NCBI GenBank assembly: GCA_947492995.1
Contig: CANLOU010000002.1
Location: forward strand, 620,001-684,000
DNA: 64,000 nucleotides
Direction of reading: 5' to 3'
From: an uncultured Litoreibacter sp.
GTDB lineage: Bacteria; Pseudomonadota; Alphaproteobacteria; Rhodobacterales; Rhodobacteraceae
Numbering within the stretch: the first letter of the stretch is position 1; every line of letters starts with the position of its first letter. The position numbers and the translations under genes are program-made. The notes below the pieces were generated by a model. The model saw only the letters and a program-made list of their open reading frames with translations, made no database searches and had not been told where the DNA came from. Shown piece after piece: positions 35,466-45,500 of the stretch.

Positions 35466-36755
35466 CTAGCGTTTTTCGATGTCGACATAGTCGCGCAGGG
35501 TGGCCCCTTTGTACAACTGGCGCGGCCGCCCAATCTTCATTTTCGGATCGCCAATCATCTCTTTCCACTGCGAAATCCAGCCGACCGTCCGCGATACGGC
35601 GAAGATCGGGGTGAACATCGAGGTCGGGAAGCCCATCGCTTCCAGAATGATGCCGGAATAGAAGTCGACATTCGGGAACAGCTTCTTCTCGGCGAAATAC
35701 GGGTCGGCCAGCGCTTGCTTTTCAAGCTCCATCGCAACCTGCAAAATCGGGTTGTCTTCGACACCCAGCAGTTCCAGCACTTCGTCAGCCGACTGTTTCA
35801 TCACGGTCGCACGCGGGTCGAAGTTTTTGTAAACGCGGTGACCAAAGCCCATCAGGCGGTAGCTGTCATTCTTGTCTTTGGCGCGGGCGATAAATTCAGG
35901 AATGCGGTCAACCGTGCCGATTTCCTTCAGCATCTCAAGGCAGGCTTGGTTCGCGCCGCCATGTGCCGGACCCCAAAGACATGCGATGCCAGCAGCAATA
36001 CAGGCAAACGGGTTTGCACCAGAGGACGACGCCAGACGCACGGTCGAGGTCGATGCGTTCTGCTCGTGATCGGCATGCAGCGTGAAAATCCGGTCCATTG
36101 CGCGGCTCAGGATCGGGTTCACCTGATAATCTTCGCAAGGCACCGAGAAGCACATGCGCAAGAAGTTGGACGCATAATCCAGATCGTTGCGCGGATATAC
36201 GATCGGCTGGCCGATGGTGTATTTATACGCCGCCGCCGCAATCGTTGGCATCTTAGCGATCATCCGGATGGAGGCCACTTCGCGCTGCCACGGGTCGGTG
36301 ATGTCGGTCGAATCGTGGTAAAAGGCCGACATCGCGCCCACAACGCCGTTCATGATCGCCATTGGATGCGCATCACGGCGGAAGCCGCGGAACAGGTTCA
36401 TCATCTGCTCGTGGATCATCGTGTGATTGGTCACACGGCTTTCAAAATCTTCCAGCTCAGCTGCGGATGGCAGCTCGCCGTACAGCAGCAGGTAGCAGAC
36501 CTCTAGGTAGTGAGAACTGTCGGCCAATTGGTCGATAGGGTAGCCGCGATGCAGCAGCTCGCCCTTGTCGCCATCAATGAACGTGATGGTGCTGTCGCAG
36601 GCCGCGGTCGAGGTGAAGCCGGGGTCATAGGTGAACACATCGCCCTGGCCATACAGCTTCGAGATGTCGATGACATCAGGACCGGCAGTCGGTGAATAGA
36701 TCGGCAACTCGATAGATTTGTCGCCAAAAGTCAGCGTCGCGGTTTTGTCAGCCAT
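35466..36755 (-). CDS. gltA: Citrate synthase
   Basis: Condenses acetyl-CoA and oxaloacetate in the TCA cycle. The 429-residue length fits the hexameric, NADH-sensitive type of Gram-negative bacteria. Visible active-site parts are the first His in [11 protein letters not shown], the second in [15 protein letters not shown] and the Asp in [11 protein letters not shown]. The gene is followed by a strong terminator and preceded by gltX on the same strand, a pairing kept in roseobacters. Confidence 0.97.
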   Translation of the reverse strand: MADKTATLTFGDKSIELPIYSPTAGPDVIDISKLYGQGDVFTYDPGFTSTAACDSTITFIDGDKGELLHRGYPIDQLADSSHYLEVCYLLLYGELPSAAELEDFESRVTNHTMIHEQMMNLFRGFRRDAHPMAIMNGVVGAMSAFYHDSTDITDPWQREVASIRMIAKMPTIAAAAYKYTIGQPIVYPRNDLDYASNFLRMCFSVPCEDYQVNPILSRAMDRIFTLHADHEQNASTSTVRLASSSGANPFACIAAGIACLWGPAHGGANQACLEMLKEIGTVDRIPEFIARAKDKNDSYRLMGFGHRVYKNFDPRATVMKQSADEVLELLGVEDNPILQVAMELEKQALADPYFAEKKLFPNVDFYSGIILEAMGFPTSMFTPIFAVSRTVGWISQWKEMIGDPKMKIGRPRQLYKGATLRDYVDIEKR

Positions 36756-36833
36756 GGTGCACCCTTTCTAAGTGTCTGGGAGCCTCTGGCGCGGTCGCCA
36801 AAGGCTCGATGTGATTTCTCCCGCTGATCCCGA

Positions 36834-38243
36834 TTAGGGTTCGGCAGACGCGTCTTCCAGTCGGGCGAGGGTTTCCTCTTTCCCGATCAGCATCATCATG
36901 TCGAAGACACTGGGAGTGGCGGCGCGTCCGGAAAGTGCTGCCCGCAAGGGTCCGGCCAATTTGCCAAATCCCATATCTTTGCTGGCGGCAAATTCGCCCA
37001 ACACGCCTTCAAGCGTTTCTCGTGACCAAATAGCAGTTTGCAGCTGCGGCGTCAATTCTTTCAGTATACCACGGGATACCGTATCGAGCTGTTTCGCTGC
37101 CTTCTCATCAGGCGTGAATGGGCGACTGCCAATTGCGAAATGCGCCTTGTCCAAAAGGGTTCCCAGCGTTTTGGCATTGCTCTTCAACAAAGGTAAGGCA
37201 ATTTTCAACGCGTCTTGCTGCACCTGCGAAAGCGGCGCACAATCAGTGTGCGTCCGGAATGCGCCAATATCTGCCATCAGCGTGTCATCATCGCTCATAG
37301 CGATCTGATGACCGTTAATGTTCTCCATTTTCTTAAAATCCAGTCGGGCGGGGGCTTTGCCCACACCTGACAGGTCAAACCATTCGCGCGCCTGCGCGTC
37401 GGTGAACACCTCGTCGTCGCCGTGGCTCCAGCCCAGCCGCGCCAGGTAATTGCGCAGACCAGCGGGTGTGTAGCCCATGTCGCGATAGGCCTCGATGCCC
37501 AGATCGCCATGGCGTTTCGACAGCTTCTTGCCGTCCGGGCCGTGGATCAGCGGGATATGCGCAAATGTCGGCAGGTCCCAACCCATGGCCGTGTAGATCA
37601 TCGACTGCCGCGCGGCGTTGGCCAGATGGTCATCGCCGCGCACCACATGGGTCACGCCCATATCGTAGTCGTCGACCACCACCGCCAACATGTACACCGG
37701 CGAGCTATCTGAGCGCAGCAGAACCATGTCATCCAGCGTTTCCGCTTTCCATGTCACCTCGCCTTGCACGGCGTCCGCGATAGAAATAGCCCCGTCTTTC
37801 GGGGCCTTCAGCCGCACGACATATGGCAGGTCAGGGTGATCTGCCTCCGCCACGTCACGCCAGGGGGAGCGGAACAGGGTTGAGGTCCCGGCCTCCTTCG
37901 CCTGCTCGCGGAACGCGGCAATCTCGTCCTGCGTGGAGAAGCACTTATAGGCAGCGCCATTGGCCAACATTTCATGCGCCACAGCCGCATGCCGGTCCGC
38001 GCTCTCATACTGGGATACAGGCTCGCCGTCCCAATCCAAACCCAGCCAGGTCAGCCCGTCCGTGATGGCCTGCACCGCCTCCGGTGTGTGACGGGCGCGG
38101 TCCGTGTCTTCGATCCGTAGCAGAAATTTGCCGCCACGACCCCGCGCATAAAGCCAGTTGAACAACGCAGTGCGCGCCCCGCCGATATGCAAGTAACCCG
38201 TGGGTGACGGGGCAAAACGGGTGACAACGGGCGTATCGGACAT
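36834..38243 (-). CDS. gltX: Glutamyl-tRNA synthetase
   Basis: Charges tRNA-Glu. The 469-residue class I synthetase has the HIGH-type motif in [19 protein letters not shown] (residues about 11-29) and the KMSKS-type motif KKLSKRHG near 240. Alphaproteobacteria often carry two GltX copies, one acting on tRNA-Gln for the amidotransferase route; only one is in this window, so which one this is cannot be told. It is divergent from comEC, 74 bases apart. Confidence 0.96.
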   Translation of the reverse strand: MSDTPVVTRFAPSPTGYLHIGGARTALFNWLYARGRGGKFLLRIEDTDRARHTPEAVQAITDGLTWLGLDWDGEPVSQYESADRHAAVAHEMLANGAAYKCFSTQDEIAAFREQAKEAGTSTLFRSPWRDVAEADHPDLPYVVRLKAPKDGAISIADAVQGEVTWKAETLDDMVLLRSDSSPVYMLAVVVDDYDMGVTHVVRGDDHLANAARQSMIYTAMGWDLPTFAHIPLIHGPDGKKLSKRHGDLGIEAYRDMGYTPAGLRNYLARLGWSHGDDEVFTDAQAREWFDLSGVGKAPARLDFKKMENINGHQIAMSDDDTLMADIGAFRTHTDCAPLSQVQQDALKIALPLLKSNAKTLGTLLDKAHFAIGSRPFTPDEKAAKQLDTVSRGILKELTPQLQTAIWSRETLEGVLGEFAASKDMGFGKLAGPLRAALSGRAATPSVFDMMMLIGKEETLARLEDASAEP

Positions 38244-38317
38244 GGGTGATTAACCTTTTGGAAACCAAGACAAAGCATGCTGCTTAGCAGTGTTCCGAGC
38301 GTGTTTAGGCTGGTCTG

Positions 38318-40378
38318 ATGGTGGAAACAAGTGCCGCAAGGCCGACCTTTCATGCCACCCGTGGCATGGCGCTTCAGGCGTTGGCGCGTGGTCATTTCTT
38401 CGTCTGGCTCCCGGTGTTTTTCGCGTGTGGGGTGGGCGGCTACTTCTCCGTGCAAGGGGAGCCGGACTGGCGCATCTACCCGCTGCTTTTGACTGCCGCC
38501 GTCGTTTTGCCAATCGCGTTTCGCTATTTCGCCGTGGTGCTGCCATTTGCATGGGCCATCAGTTTCACCTGCGCGGGCTTCGCGATAGCGGGGCTGCACG
38601 CGCATCACGTGGCGGCGCCTGTGCTTGAATATCGCTATTACGGCCCGATCGAGGGCAGGGTGGTCGGCATTGACCGTTCGGCCTCGGGCAAGGTGCGGCT
38701 GACGCTGGATCAAGTGCGTCTTGACCGTGTTGCCCCCGCGAAACGGCCCGAAAGGGTCCGTGTGTCGTTGCATGGAGATCAAAAATACCTCGACCCGCGG
38801 CCCGGGCAGAGAGTGATGATGACCGGACATCTTTCGCCGCCCTCCGGTCCGGTCGAACCTGGTGGGTTTGATTTCCAGCGCCACGCGTTTTTCGCGCAGC
38901 TTGGCGCCGTCGGCTACACCCGCACGCCCGCGCTTTTGCAAAGTCCGGCCAATGCGACCTCCCTAAGTTTGCAAATATTCAGACTGCGTATGATGTTGTC
39001 CAAAGCCATAACCGACCGTCTGCCAGGGCGGGAGGGGGCCTTTGCGACCGCCATCCTCACCGGCGACCGCTCTTCCATCGACCAAGACGCGCTGGCCGCG
39101 CTGCGCGCGTCGAACCTTGCACATCTTCTGGCCATTTCCGGCCTCCATATGGGGCTGCTGACTGGCGTCGTCTTTGCCATGATCCGCCTTGGCTTTGCGC
39201 TGCATCAAAGCACCGCCATGCGCACCAACCCCAAAAAAATCGCCGCTGTCGCTGCCTTCTTCGTGGCCATTGCCTATCTTGCCATCTCGGGTGCCAATGT
39301 TGCGACGCAACGCGCGTTCGTGATGGTGGCGGTGATGCTGGTCGCGATCTGCCTTGACCGTCGTGCGCTGACGCTCAGGGCCGTGGCTGTGGCCGCGCTG
39401 ATTGTCCTGCTCCTCAGCCCTGACAGTTTGGCAGGTCCCGGCTTCCAGATGTCTTTCGCGGCCACCACGGCGCTGGTCGCCGTCTTCGCCGAGATCCGAG
39501 ACCGCCAGCTGATGCTGGGCTGGCCAAAATGGGTGCGCAACGTGGCCTCTTTGGTCATTTCGTCGGCCATTGCGGGCGTGGCAACCGCCCCGTTCGGCGC
39601 GCTTCATTTCAACCAGATGGCGCAATGGGGGCTATTGGCCAATCTCGCCTCTGTCCCTGTCATGGGCCTTGTCGTCATGCCGGGCGCGGTTCTGGCCGCG
39701 ATTCTCGCACCGCTCGGTCTGGAGCAATTGGGGCTAGAGGTCATGCGCCTTGGGCTGCGCTGGATATTGTTTGTCGCCGAGACCGTTGCCAGCTGGGACA
39801 CCGCCTTGCGCCTGATCCCGTCGCCCGACGCAATTGTTCTTCCGCTGCTCGGGCTTGGCGGTGCATTGTTGTGCCTTTTGCAATCCCGCCTCAGGCTTTC
39901 TGGCGTTGCGGTGCTGGCCTTGGCCTTGGGGCTGTGGTCGCAATCCCAACGCCCGGCGCTGCTGGTTGCGGATACTGGCACCTTGATCGGCCTGCAGACG
40001 CCGATGGGCAGGGCGCTAAACAAGCCCAAGGGGGACGGTTTCGTTGCGGGCGCTTGGCTTGAAAACGATGGTGATGCGGCCAATCAGGAACAGGCCAGCC
40101 AGCGTGGGCAGATGACCAGACAGGAAGCACGTGTCGTCATCGGTGGTCAGACAATCCATTTCCTGACCGAAAAGGACCTTAGCGCCGCTGATCTGTCACA
40201 GCTTTGCGATAGGGCCGATTTGCTGATCCTGCCTAAGGTCAAGGACCAGCCGGACTGCCCCGCAATCACGGCCAAAACTCTGCGCCGGTCGGGGTCTTTG
40301 GCCATCACATCAACACCGGAAGGGCTGCGCATCCTCACCAGCCGCGCCGTCAGCGGTGATCGCCTGTGGGTGCATTAA
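38318..40378 (+). CDS. ComEC/Rec2 family competence membrane protein, without C-terminal hydrolase domain
   Basis: A polytopic inner membrane protein of 686 residues. It has an N-terminal DUF4131/OB-like part (residues 40-200) and the Competence domain from about 230 to 520, with LLAISGLHMGLLTG and PGFQMSFAATTALVA, which would form the DNA channel. The C-terminal part (550-686) is short and has no HxHxDH metal motif, so the metallo-beta-lactamase nuclease domain of B. subtilis ComEC is missing or decayed. This short form is, to my knowledge, usual in Rhodobacteraceae. A terminator follows. Confidence 0.85.
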   Translation: MVETSAARPTFHATRGMALQALARGHFFVWLPVFFACGVGGYFSVQGEPDWRIYPLLLTAAVVLPIAFRYFAVVLPFAWAISFTCAGFAIAGLHAHHVAAPVLEYRYYGPIEGRVVGIDRSASGKVRLTLDQVRLDRVAPAKRPERVRVSLHGDQKYLDPRPGQRVMMTGHLSPPSGPVEPGGFDFQRHAFFAQLGAVGYTRTPALLQSPANATSLSLQIFRLRMMLSKAITDRLPGREGAFATAILTGDRSSIDQDALAALRASNLAHLLAISGLHMGLLTGVVFAMIRLGFALHQSTAMRTNPKKIAAVAAFFVAIAYLAISGANVATQRAFVMVAVMLVAICLDRRALTLRAVAVAALIVLLLSPDSLAGPGFQMSFAATTALVAVFAEIRDRQLMLGWPKWVRNVASLVISSAIAGVATAPFGALHFNQMAQWGLLANLASVPVMGLVVMPGAVLAAILAPLGLEQLGLEVMRLGLRWILFVAETVASWDTALRLIPSPDAIVLPLLGLGGALLCLLQSRLRLSGVAVLALALGLWSQSQRPALLVADTGTLIGLQTPMGRALNKPKGDGFVAGAWLENDGDAANQEQASQRGQMTRQEARVVIGGQTIHFLTEKDLSAADLSQLCDRADLLILPKVKDQPDCPAITAKTLRRSGSLAITSTPEGLRILTSRAVSGDRLWVH

Positions 40379-40379
40379 A

Positions 40380-40409
40380 AAAGGCCGCCTGCGCCATGCA
40401 GACGGCCTT
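40380..40409. terminator. Bidirectional terminator between comEC and lexA
   Basis: AAGGCCG (40381-40387) pairs with CGGCCTT (40403-40409), with an inner CTGC/GCAG extension. A-rich and T-rich flanks fit both directions. Confidence 0.65.
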
Positions 40410-40430
40410 CAAATTCTCAGTCTGTCAAGT

Positions 40431-41135
40431 CTAGTAGGACCGGATCAACCCGACCAAACGCCCCTGCACCTTGACCATGTTGTCAGGCAGCACGCGTGTT
40501 TCGTAATTCACATTTGCAGGCTCAAGTGCAATTGACGACCCATGGCGGCGGAAGCGTTTCAATGTCGCCTCTGCGTCTTCGACAAGGGCCACGACAATGT
40601 CACCATTGTCGGCTGTGTTCTGCTCCCGGATCACCACCACGTCGCCATCGTTGATGCCGGCGTCAATCATCGAGTCGCCCTTCACCTCAAGCGCGTAATG
40701 GTGCCCATTGCCGGACAGCATGGAGCCAGGCACGGCGACATGGCTCGACACTTCGGAGATCGCTTCAATCGGCGTACCAGCGGCAATCCGGCCCATAATC
40801 GGCAATTCCATCGCATGAATATCCGAGACCGGCATGGCGGAGCGGGGCGGGTCGACCTTGTCGCCTTCGATCACCTTGGGGTTAAAGCCCGAAGATTTCG
40901 CGATCACACCGCCATCAATGGCATCCGGCAGTTTCACAATCTCGATCGCACGGGCGCGGTGCGCAAGCCGTTGAATAAAGCCACGTTCTTCCAATGCGGT
41001 GATAAGGCGGTGAATGCCGGATTTGGACCGCAAATCAAGCGCGTCCTTCATCTCGTCAAAGCTGGGGGTGACCCCGTCTTTCTGCACGCGGGTATGGATA
41101 AATTTCAACAGGTCCAGCTGTTTCTTGGTCAGCAT
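40431..41135 (-). CDS. lexA: SOS repressor LexA
   Basis: Represses DNA-damage genes and cleaves itself when RecA is activated. The 234-residue protein has the N-terminal winged helix ([17 protein letters not shown]), the Ala-Gly cleavage site in GRIAAGTP, the catalytic Ser in [10 protein letters not shown] and the Lys in DAEATLKRF. The ATG at 41135 is chosen; the frame continues upstream to 41231 through the promoter region and is not supported. An alphaproteobacterial SOS box upstream suggests autoregulation. Confidence 0.97.
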   Translation of the reverse strand: MLTKKQLDLLKFIHTRVQKDGVTPSFDEMKDALDLRSKSGIHRLITALEERGFIQRLAHRARAIEIVKLPDAIDGGVIAKSSGFNPKVIEGDKVDPPRSAMPVSDIHAMELPIMGRIAAGTPIEAISEVSSHVAVPGSMLSGNGHHYALEVKGDSMIDAGINDGDVVVIREQNTADNGDIVVALVEDAEATLKRFRRHGSSIALEPANVNYETRVLPDNMVKVQGRLVGLIRSY

Positions 41136-41202
41136 TTGCTCGGACTCCCTTTGGACACAATCGTCGTTATATTGGTCTGCAATTGTCACAGTGTTCGCAA
41201 GT

Positions 41203-41217
41203 GTTCTACTCACGTTC
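41203..41217. promoter_or_regulatory. SOS box of lexA
   Basis: GTTC-N7-GTTC (41203-41206 and 41214-41217), the alphaproteobacterial LexA site, about 70 bases before the lexA start. A third GTTC at 41193-41196 is six bases further on the promoter side. A -10 like TATAAC lies at 41166-41171 on the minus strand. Confidence 0.8.
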
Positions 41218-41240
41218 TTGTTTTGTGTCAACAGGTTCGG

Positions 41241-42425
41241 CTAGGGCAGGTCGGTCACAATATACTCGACACGATCGCCTGCGGGGCGTTCAGGGTCATG
41301 AGGCGGGCGGACAATAAGCGCGTTGGCCTCCGCCAAAACCGTCAGCAATGAACTGTCCTGCCGCTCAAAGGCCTGTACCTGCTTGAAAAACGGGTCATAC
41401 CGCGCCCGCATATAGTGTTCGCGCGGGCCATTGGCGGGCAGGGGTTGCATCAATTCGCCTGTGTGGCGCTCGCGCGGCTTGGCCTCCAACCCCAACATCT
41501 TTTGCAAAGTGGGAAGGATGAATATCTCCCCGCAAACCATTGAAGAAACGGGATTACCGGGCAGTCCAATTAACACAGAGCCGCCGATCTTACCTGCCAT
41601 CAACGGCTTTCCGGGACGCATGGCAATTTTGTAAAAGGACCGCTGCAATCCTTTGTCTGCCGCCACCTTGCCGACGATGTCGTGATCGCCCACCGACGCG
41701 CCGCCGATGGTGACGATCAGGTCGTTGCCCGCCGCCATCTCCAACGCCATGCCAAGCGAGCTTTCTGTGTCTTTGGCGATGGGGATCATACGCACCATGG
41801 CGCCTGCTGCTTCGAACATGGCTTTCAGCCCGAAGGTGTTGGACGCAATGATCTGGTCCTGCGCAGGCGTTTCACCCGGCATCACCAGCTCGTCGCCCGT
41901 GGCGATCAGCGCGATGGTGGGCTTTCGGGTCACTGGAACATCTGCGCAGTTCATCGAGGCCAGCAGCGCCACGTCGGACGGTTTTAACAATCGCGGCCCG
42001 TGCAGCGCGTCGCCCACGTTGAAATCGCCGCCGGCGGGGCGGATATGTGTGCCTTGGTCCAGAGTGTCGCCCAGCGTGATGACATCGCCGTCGCGGGTCA
42101 CGTCTTCCTGGATGATGACGCGGGTGCTGCCTTCTGGCATTGGCGCGCCCGTGAAGATGCGCACGGCTTGGCCGGGCTTCACCGCGCCGTCAAAGCCGTG
42201 GCCCGCCGCCGCCTCGCCGATGACGGCCAGAACGTCGCCAGAGGACACACCCCCCGACACCGCGTAGCCGTCCATGGCAGAGGCCGCAAAGGGCGGTTGC
42301 GCGCGTTTGGCTATGACGTCTTCGGCCAGCACACGGCCATTGGCCTGCGCCAGTGGCACCATCTCTGAGGGCAGGGGCGAGACCAGCGCAAACAGTGCCT
42401 TCAACGCGTCGTTGACGGTGATCAC
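41241..42425 (-). CDS. moeA: Molybdopterin molybdotransferase MoeA
   Basis: Inserts molybdenum into adenylated molybdopterin. The 394-residue protein has the four-domain MoeA plan: [11 protein letters not shown] near 50, VIATGDELV in the MoCF-biosynthesis domain (about 175), then [13 protein letters not shown], and [16 protein letters not shown]. It overlaps moaC by four bases, so the two cofactor genes are coupled. It is followed by lexA at 105 bases, which has its own promoter. Confidence 0.95.
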   Translation of the reverse strand: MITVNDALKALFALVSPLPSEMVPLAQANGRVLAEDVIAKRAQPPFAASAMDGYAVSGGVSSGDVLAVIGEAAAGHGFDGAVKPGQAVRIFTGAPMPEGSTRVIIQEDVTRDGDVITLGDTLDQGTHIRPAGGDFNVGDALHGPRLLKPSDVALLASMNCADVPVTRKPTIALIATGDELVMPGETPAQDQIIASNTFGLKAMFEAAGAMVRMIPIAKDTESSLGMALEMAAGNDLIVTIGGASVGDHDIVGKVAADKGLQRSFYKIAMRPGKPLMAGKIGGSVLIGLPGNPVSSMVCGEIFILPTLQKMLGLEAKPRERHTGELMQPLPANGPREHYMRARYDPFFKQVQAFERQDSSLLTVLAEANALIVRPPHDPERPAGDRVEYIVTDLP

Positions 42426-42895
42426 GCCTCGAACCGGCCCGATTTGCCGCCGTCTTTCAGGGTCACTTTGATGTCCGTGATCTCCATCGTCTTCTCGGCG
42501 GCTTTGAGCATGTCGTATACGGTCAGCGCGGCGGTAGAGACGGCCGTTAACGCCTCCATCTCGACGCCGGTCTGGCCGGTGGTCTTCACGGTCGCCTCGA
42601 TCCGCACGCCGGGCAGGGATGGGTCGGGTGTCAGCTCAACAGCAACTTTGGTGATCGGCAGCGGGTGGCACAAAGGGATCAGCTCGGACGCCTTTTTGGC
42701 CCCCATGATGCCCGCCAGACGGGCCACGCCCAGCACGTCGCCTTTGCGGGCGGTCCCGTCGGTCACCAGAGACAGCGTTTCGCTTTGCATCTTCACGGCA
42801 CCGGTGGCCACGGCGATCCGCGAGGTCACCTGCTTGTCCGAGACATCCACCATATGAGCGTCGCCCTTGCCGTCAAAATGGGTGAGCTGCGCCAT
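42422..42895 (-). CDS. moaC: Cyclic pyranopterin monophosphate synthase MoaC
   Basis: Second step of molybdopterin synthesis, making cPMP. The 157-residue protein starts [18 protein letters not shown] and contains [10 protein letters not shown] with the conserved His and the [18 protein letters not shown] region with the catalytic Asp-Lys area. It follows trpC without a gap (start at 42895, trpC stop at 42896), which places cofactor genes at the end of the trpGDC operon, a roseobacter arrangement. Confidence 0.95.
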   Translation of the reverse strand: MAQLTHFDGKGDAHMVDVSDKQVTSRIAVATGAVKMQSETLSLVTDGTARKGDVLGVARLAGIMGAKKASELIPLCHPLPITKVAVELTPDPSLPGVRIEATVKTTGQTGVEMEALTAVSTAALTVYDMLKAAEKTMEITDIKVTLKDGGKSGRFEA

Positions 42896-43711
42896 CTACA
42901 TGCCTCTGCTATATGGTTTGTCGCTGAGGATGTGCCGCGTTGCCGCTGCCACATCGTCCTGGCGCATCAGGCTTTCGCCAATCAGGAAAGACCGCGCGCC
43001 GTATTGTGCGAGATCAGCCAAATCAGACGGCTCAAACAGCCCGCTTTCGGCAATAATCATCTTGTCGGCGGGCACCTGCTTGGCCAGCTGCCGCGTGGTG
43101 TCCAAGGTCACATCGAACGTGTTCAGGTCGCGGTTGTTGATCCCAAGCATGGGGCTTTTGAGCCGCACGCCGCGCTCCAACTCGTCGAGGTTATGCACCT
43201 CGACAAGCACGTCTAGGCCGAATTCAGTGGCCGCGTCCTCCAACTCATGCGCTTGCGCATCCGACACGGAGGCCATGATAATCAGGATGCAATCCGCCCC
43301 CAGCATCCGCGCCTCGGCGACCTGATAGGGGTCATACATGAAGTCCTTGCGCAGGATCGGCAGGTCCACCACCTCCCGCGCGGCCATCAGGTAGCTGTCA
43401 TCGCCTTGGAAGGACTCAACATCTGTCAGGATCGACAAGCAGGCCGCGCCGCCATCCTTGTAGGCCTGCGCCAAGGCGGGCACGTCAAAATCGGGCCGGA
43501 TCAGGCCTTTCGACGGGCTGGCTTTTTTGATCTCTGCAATCAGGCCGTAATCGGAATTTGCTGCTGCCTTGAGGCGGTCGCAAAAGCCGCGCGTCTCGGG
43601 GCGGTCATGCGCCTCTGCCGCGATGTCTTCATAAGGCCGCTCGGCCTTGCAGGCTTCGATGTGGTCAAGTTTGTAGGCTTTGATCTTCTCAAGGATGTTT
43701 GGGGTGCTCAT
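42896..43711 (-). CDS. trpC: Indole-3-glycerol phosphate synthase
   Basis: Fourth step of tryptophan synthesis. The 271-residue TIM barrel has [37 protein letters not shown] and [11 protein letters not shown], all conserved active-site strands. It is a stand-alone trpC, not fused to trpF. It overlaps trpD by four bases. Confidence 0.96.
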   Translation of the reverse strand: MSTPNILEKIKAYKLDHIEACKAERPYEDIAAEAHDRPETRGFCDRLKAAANSDYGLIAEIKKASPSKGLIRPDFDVPALAQAYKDGGAACLSILTDVESFQGDDSYLMAAREVVDLPILRKDFMYDPYQVAEARMLGADCILIIMASVSDAQAHELEDAATEFGLDVLVEVHNLDELERGVRLKSPMLGINNRDLNTFDVTLDTTRQLAKQVPADKMIIAESGLFEPSDLADLAQYGARSFLIGESLMRQDDVAAATRHILSDKPYSRGM

Positions 43712-44727
43712 GCGGCCTCCGACGTCAGTTTGGCAAGGCCTGCGACCTTCGCTTTCGCCGCACCGCTGTCGATGCTGTCTTTGGCCATTTCAACGCCTTG
43801 CTTCAGGTCGGTCGCCTTGTCGGCAACCACCAGCGCGGCGGCAGTGTTGAGCAGAACAGCATCACGGTAAGCGCTGGGCTCACCGTCCAACAGGGCGGCA
43901 AAGGCTTTGCCATTTTCTTCAGGCGTGCCGCCAAGGATTTCTGCAAATTTGCGTGGCGCAAGGCCTGCATCCTCGGGATGGATCTCGCGGGAGTGGATCT
44001 TGCCCTCTTCTAAAGCCGCTACAGCGGTCGGCCCGCAAATGGTGATTTCATCCGTGCCGTCAGAGCCATGGACAAGCCAGGCCTTTTCCGACCCGAGCTG
44101 TTGCAGCGTTTCTGCCATCGGGAAGATCAGGTCTGGCGCAAAGGCCCCTGTTAGCTGCCGTTTGACACCCGCGGGATTGGTCAGTGGCCCGAGGATGTTG
44201 AAGATGGTTTTGCACCCCAACTCCTGCCGGACTGGCATGACGTGCTTGATGGCGGGGTGGTGCATTGGGGCCATCATGAAGCCGATGCCGACCTCGTTGA
44301 TCGCTTTCTCAACCACGTCCGCGCCGACCATCACGTTGATGCCCATGACGCCCAGCGCGTCCGCCGCACCTGACTTGGAGCTGAGGTTGCGGTTGCCGTG
44401 CTTGGCCACCACCACGCCCGCGCCTGCGGTCACAAAGGCGGTCGCGGTTGAGATGTTCAGCGTGCCCATCCCGTCGCCACCCGTGCCGACAATGTCCATC
44501 GCGCCCTCGGGTGCGTTTACGGCGTTGCATTTGGCCCGCATGACGCCGGCTGCGGCGGAATATTCCGAAACACTTTCGCCCCGGGCGCGCAACGCCATCA
44601 ATAATCCGCCCATCTGGGCGGGGGTGGCGGTGCCGTTGAACAGCTCCTCAAACGCGGCCTCGGCCTGCGCCCGGCTCAATGGTCCTTCTGAGGCGGCATA
44701 AATCAGCGGTTTCATACTGTCGCTCAT
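43708..44727 (-). CDS. trpD: Anthranilate phosphoribosyltransferase
   Basis: Second step of tryptophan synthesis. The 339-residue protein has the diphosphate-binding [14 protein letters not shown] loop, [15 protein letters not shown] and [14 protein letters not shown] at 44727 overlaps the trpG stop (ATGA), and is preferred over the in-frame start at 44745 inside trpG. The overlap with trpG and trpC points to one coupled transcript. Confidence 0.96.
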   Translation of the reverse strand: MSDSMKPLIYAASEGPLSRAQAEAAFEELFNGTATPAQMGGLLMALRARGESVSEYSAAAGVMRAKCNAVNAPEGAMDIVGTGGDGMGTLNISTATAFVTAGAGVVVAKHGNRNLSSKSGAADALGVMGINVMVGADVVEKAINEVGIGFMMAPMHHPAIKHVMPVRQELGCKTIFNILGPLTNPAGVKRQLTGAFAPDLIFPMAETLQQLGSEKAWLVHGSDGTDEITICGPTAVAALEEGKIHSREIHPEDAGLAPRKFAEILGGTPEENGKAFAALLDGEPSAYRDAVLLNTAAALVVADKATDLKQGVEMAKDSIDSGAAKAKVAGLAKLTSEAA

Positions 44728-45305
44728 GCCGGCACCTTTACGCAATCAAGGAAGTTTTTCAGCAGCGCATGGCCATGTTCCGACGCGATGCTTTCGGGGT
44801 GAAACTGCACGCCATGGATCGGCTTGGTTTTGTGTTGCAGCCCCATGATGGTGCCATCATCCAGCTCTGCCGTGATCTCTAACGCGCTGGGAAAGGTCTC
44901 GCGATCCACCACCAGTGAATGGTAGCGTGTTGCTTCAAAATTTTGCGGCAAGCCCTTGAAAACGCTTTTGTTCGTGTGTTTCATGCGGCCCATTTTGCCA
45001 TGCACGATTTCCGAATGGCGCACAACGTTGCCGCCAAAGGCTTCGCCGATGGCCTGATGGCCCAAACAGACCCCGAACAGCGGCATGTTGGTCTCGGCGG
45101 CGGCCTCGACCATTGCCAGACAAATGCCCGCCTGCGACGGGTCGCATGGGCCCGGGCTCAGCACGATGCCTGCGGGGTTCATCGCCATGGCCTCCTGCAC
45201 ATTCAGCGCATCGTTGCGGCGGACCACCACATCGGCCCCCAACTCGCCCAGATAATGGACCAGATTGTAGGTGAAGCTGTCGTAATTATCGATCAGAAGC
45301 AGCAT
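44724..45305 (-). CDS. trpG: Anthranilate synthase glutamine amidotransferase subunit
   Basis: Supplies ammonia to TrpE. The 193-residue class I amidotransferase has the catalytic Cys in [17 protein letters not shown] and His-Glu in [14 protein letters not shown]. The start at 45305 ([11 protein letters not shown]) is used; four codons upstream is another ATG-like start at 45317. TrpE, its partner, is 2.2 kb away on the same strand with an opposite-strand gene in between, so the two subunits come from separate transcripts. Confidence 0.96.
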   Translation of the reverse strand: MLLLIDNYDSFTYNLVHYLGELGADVVVRRNDALNVQEAMAMNPAGIVLSPGPCDPSQAGICLAMVEAAAETNMPLFGVCLGHQAIGEAFGGNVVRHSEIVHGKMGRMKHTNKSVFKGLPQNFEATRYHSLVVDRETFPSALEITAELDDGTIMGLQHKTKPIHGVQFHPESIASEHGHALLKNFLDCVKVPA

Positions 45306-45338
45306 GGGGTGTCTCACGTTTGCAGGCGTTCCGGCCCA

Positions 45339-45431
45339 TTATTTCAAAAGGGCTTCCCGCACCTTACCAGTGGGGGTATAAATGGCCAGAGCAACGCGCC
45401 GGGTCAAGGTCACAATCCCTGAGCCCACCAT
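45339..45431 (-). other. Short reading frame upstream of trpG
   Basis: A 30-codon frame (MVGSGIVTLTRRVALAIYTP, then TGKVREALLK) ends 34 bases before trpG. It has no tryptophan codons, so it is not a classical trp leader peptide, and no ribosome binding site is obvious. An extended -10-like TGTTATGGT overlaps its start. It may be a chance frame. Confidence 0.25.
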
Positions 45432-45500
45432 AACAAAAAGCGCGAGAGCATGAGGCAAGAGACGCGGCGCAGTGACGCCGCAGACGCGAAGGAGCGGGAC

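Noticed and set aside
35112-36506. Plus-strand open frame of 464 codons
   Set aside because: It runs antisense to gltA and the GNAT gene, both clear; high-GC shadow.
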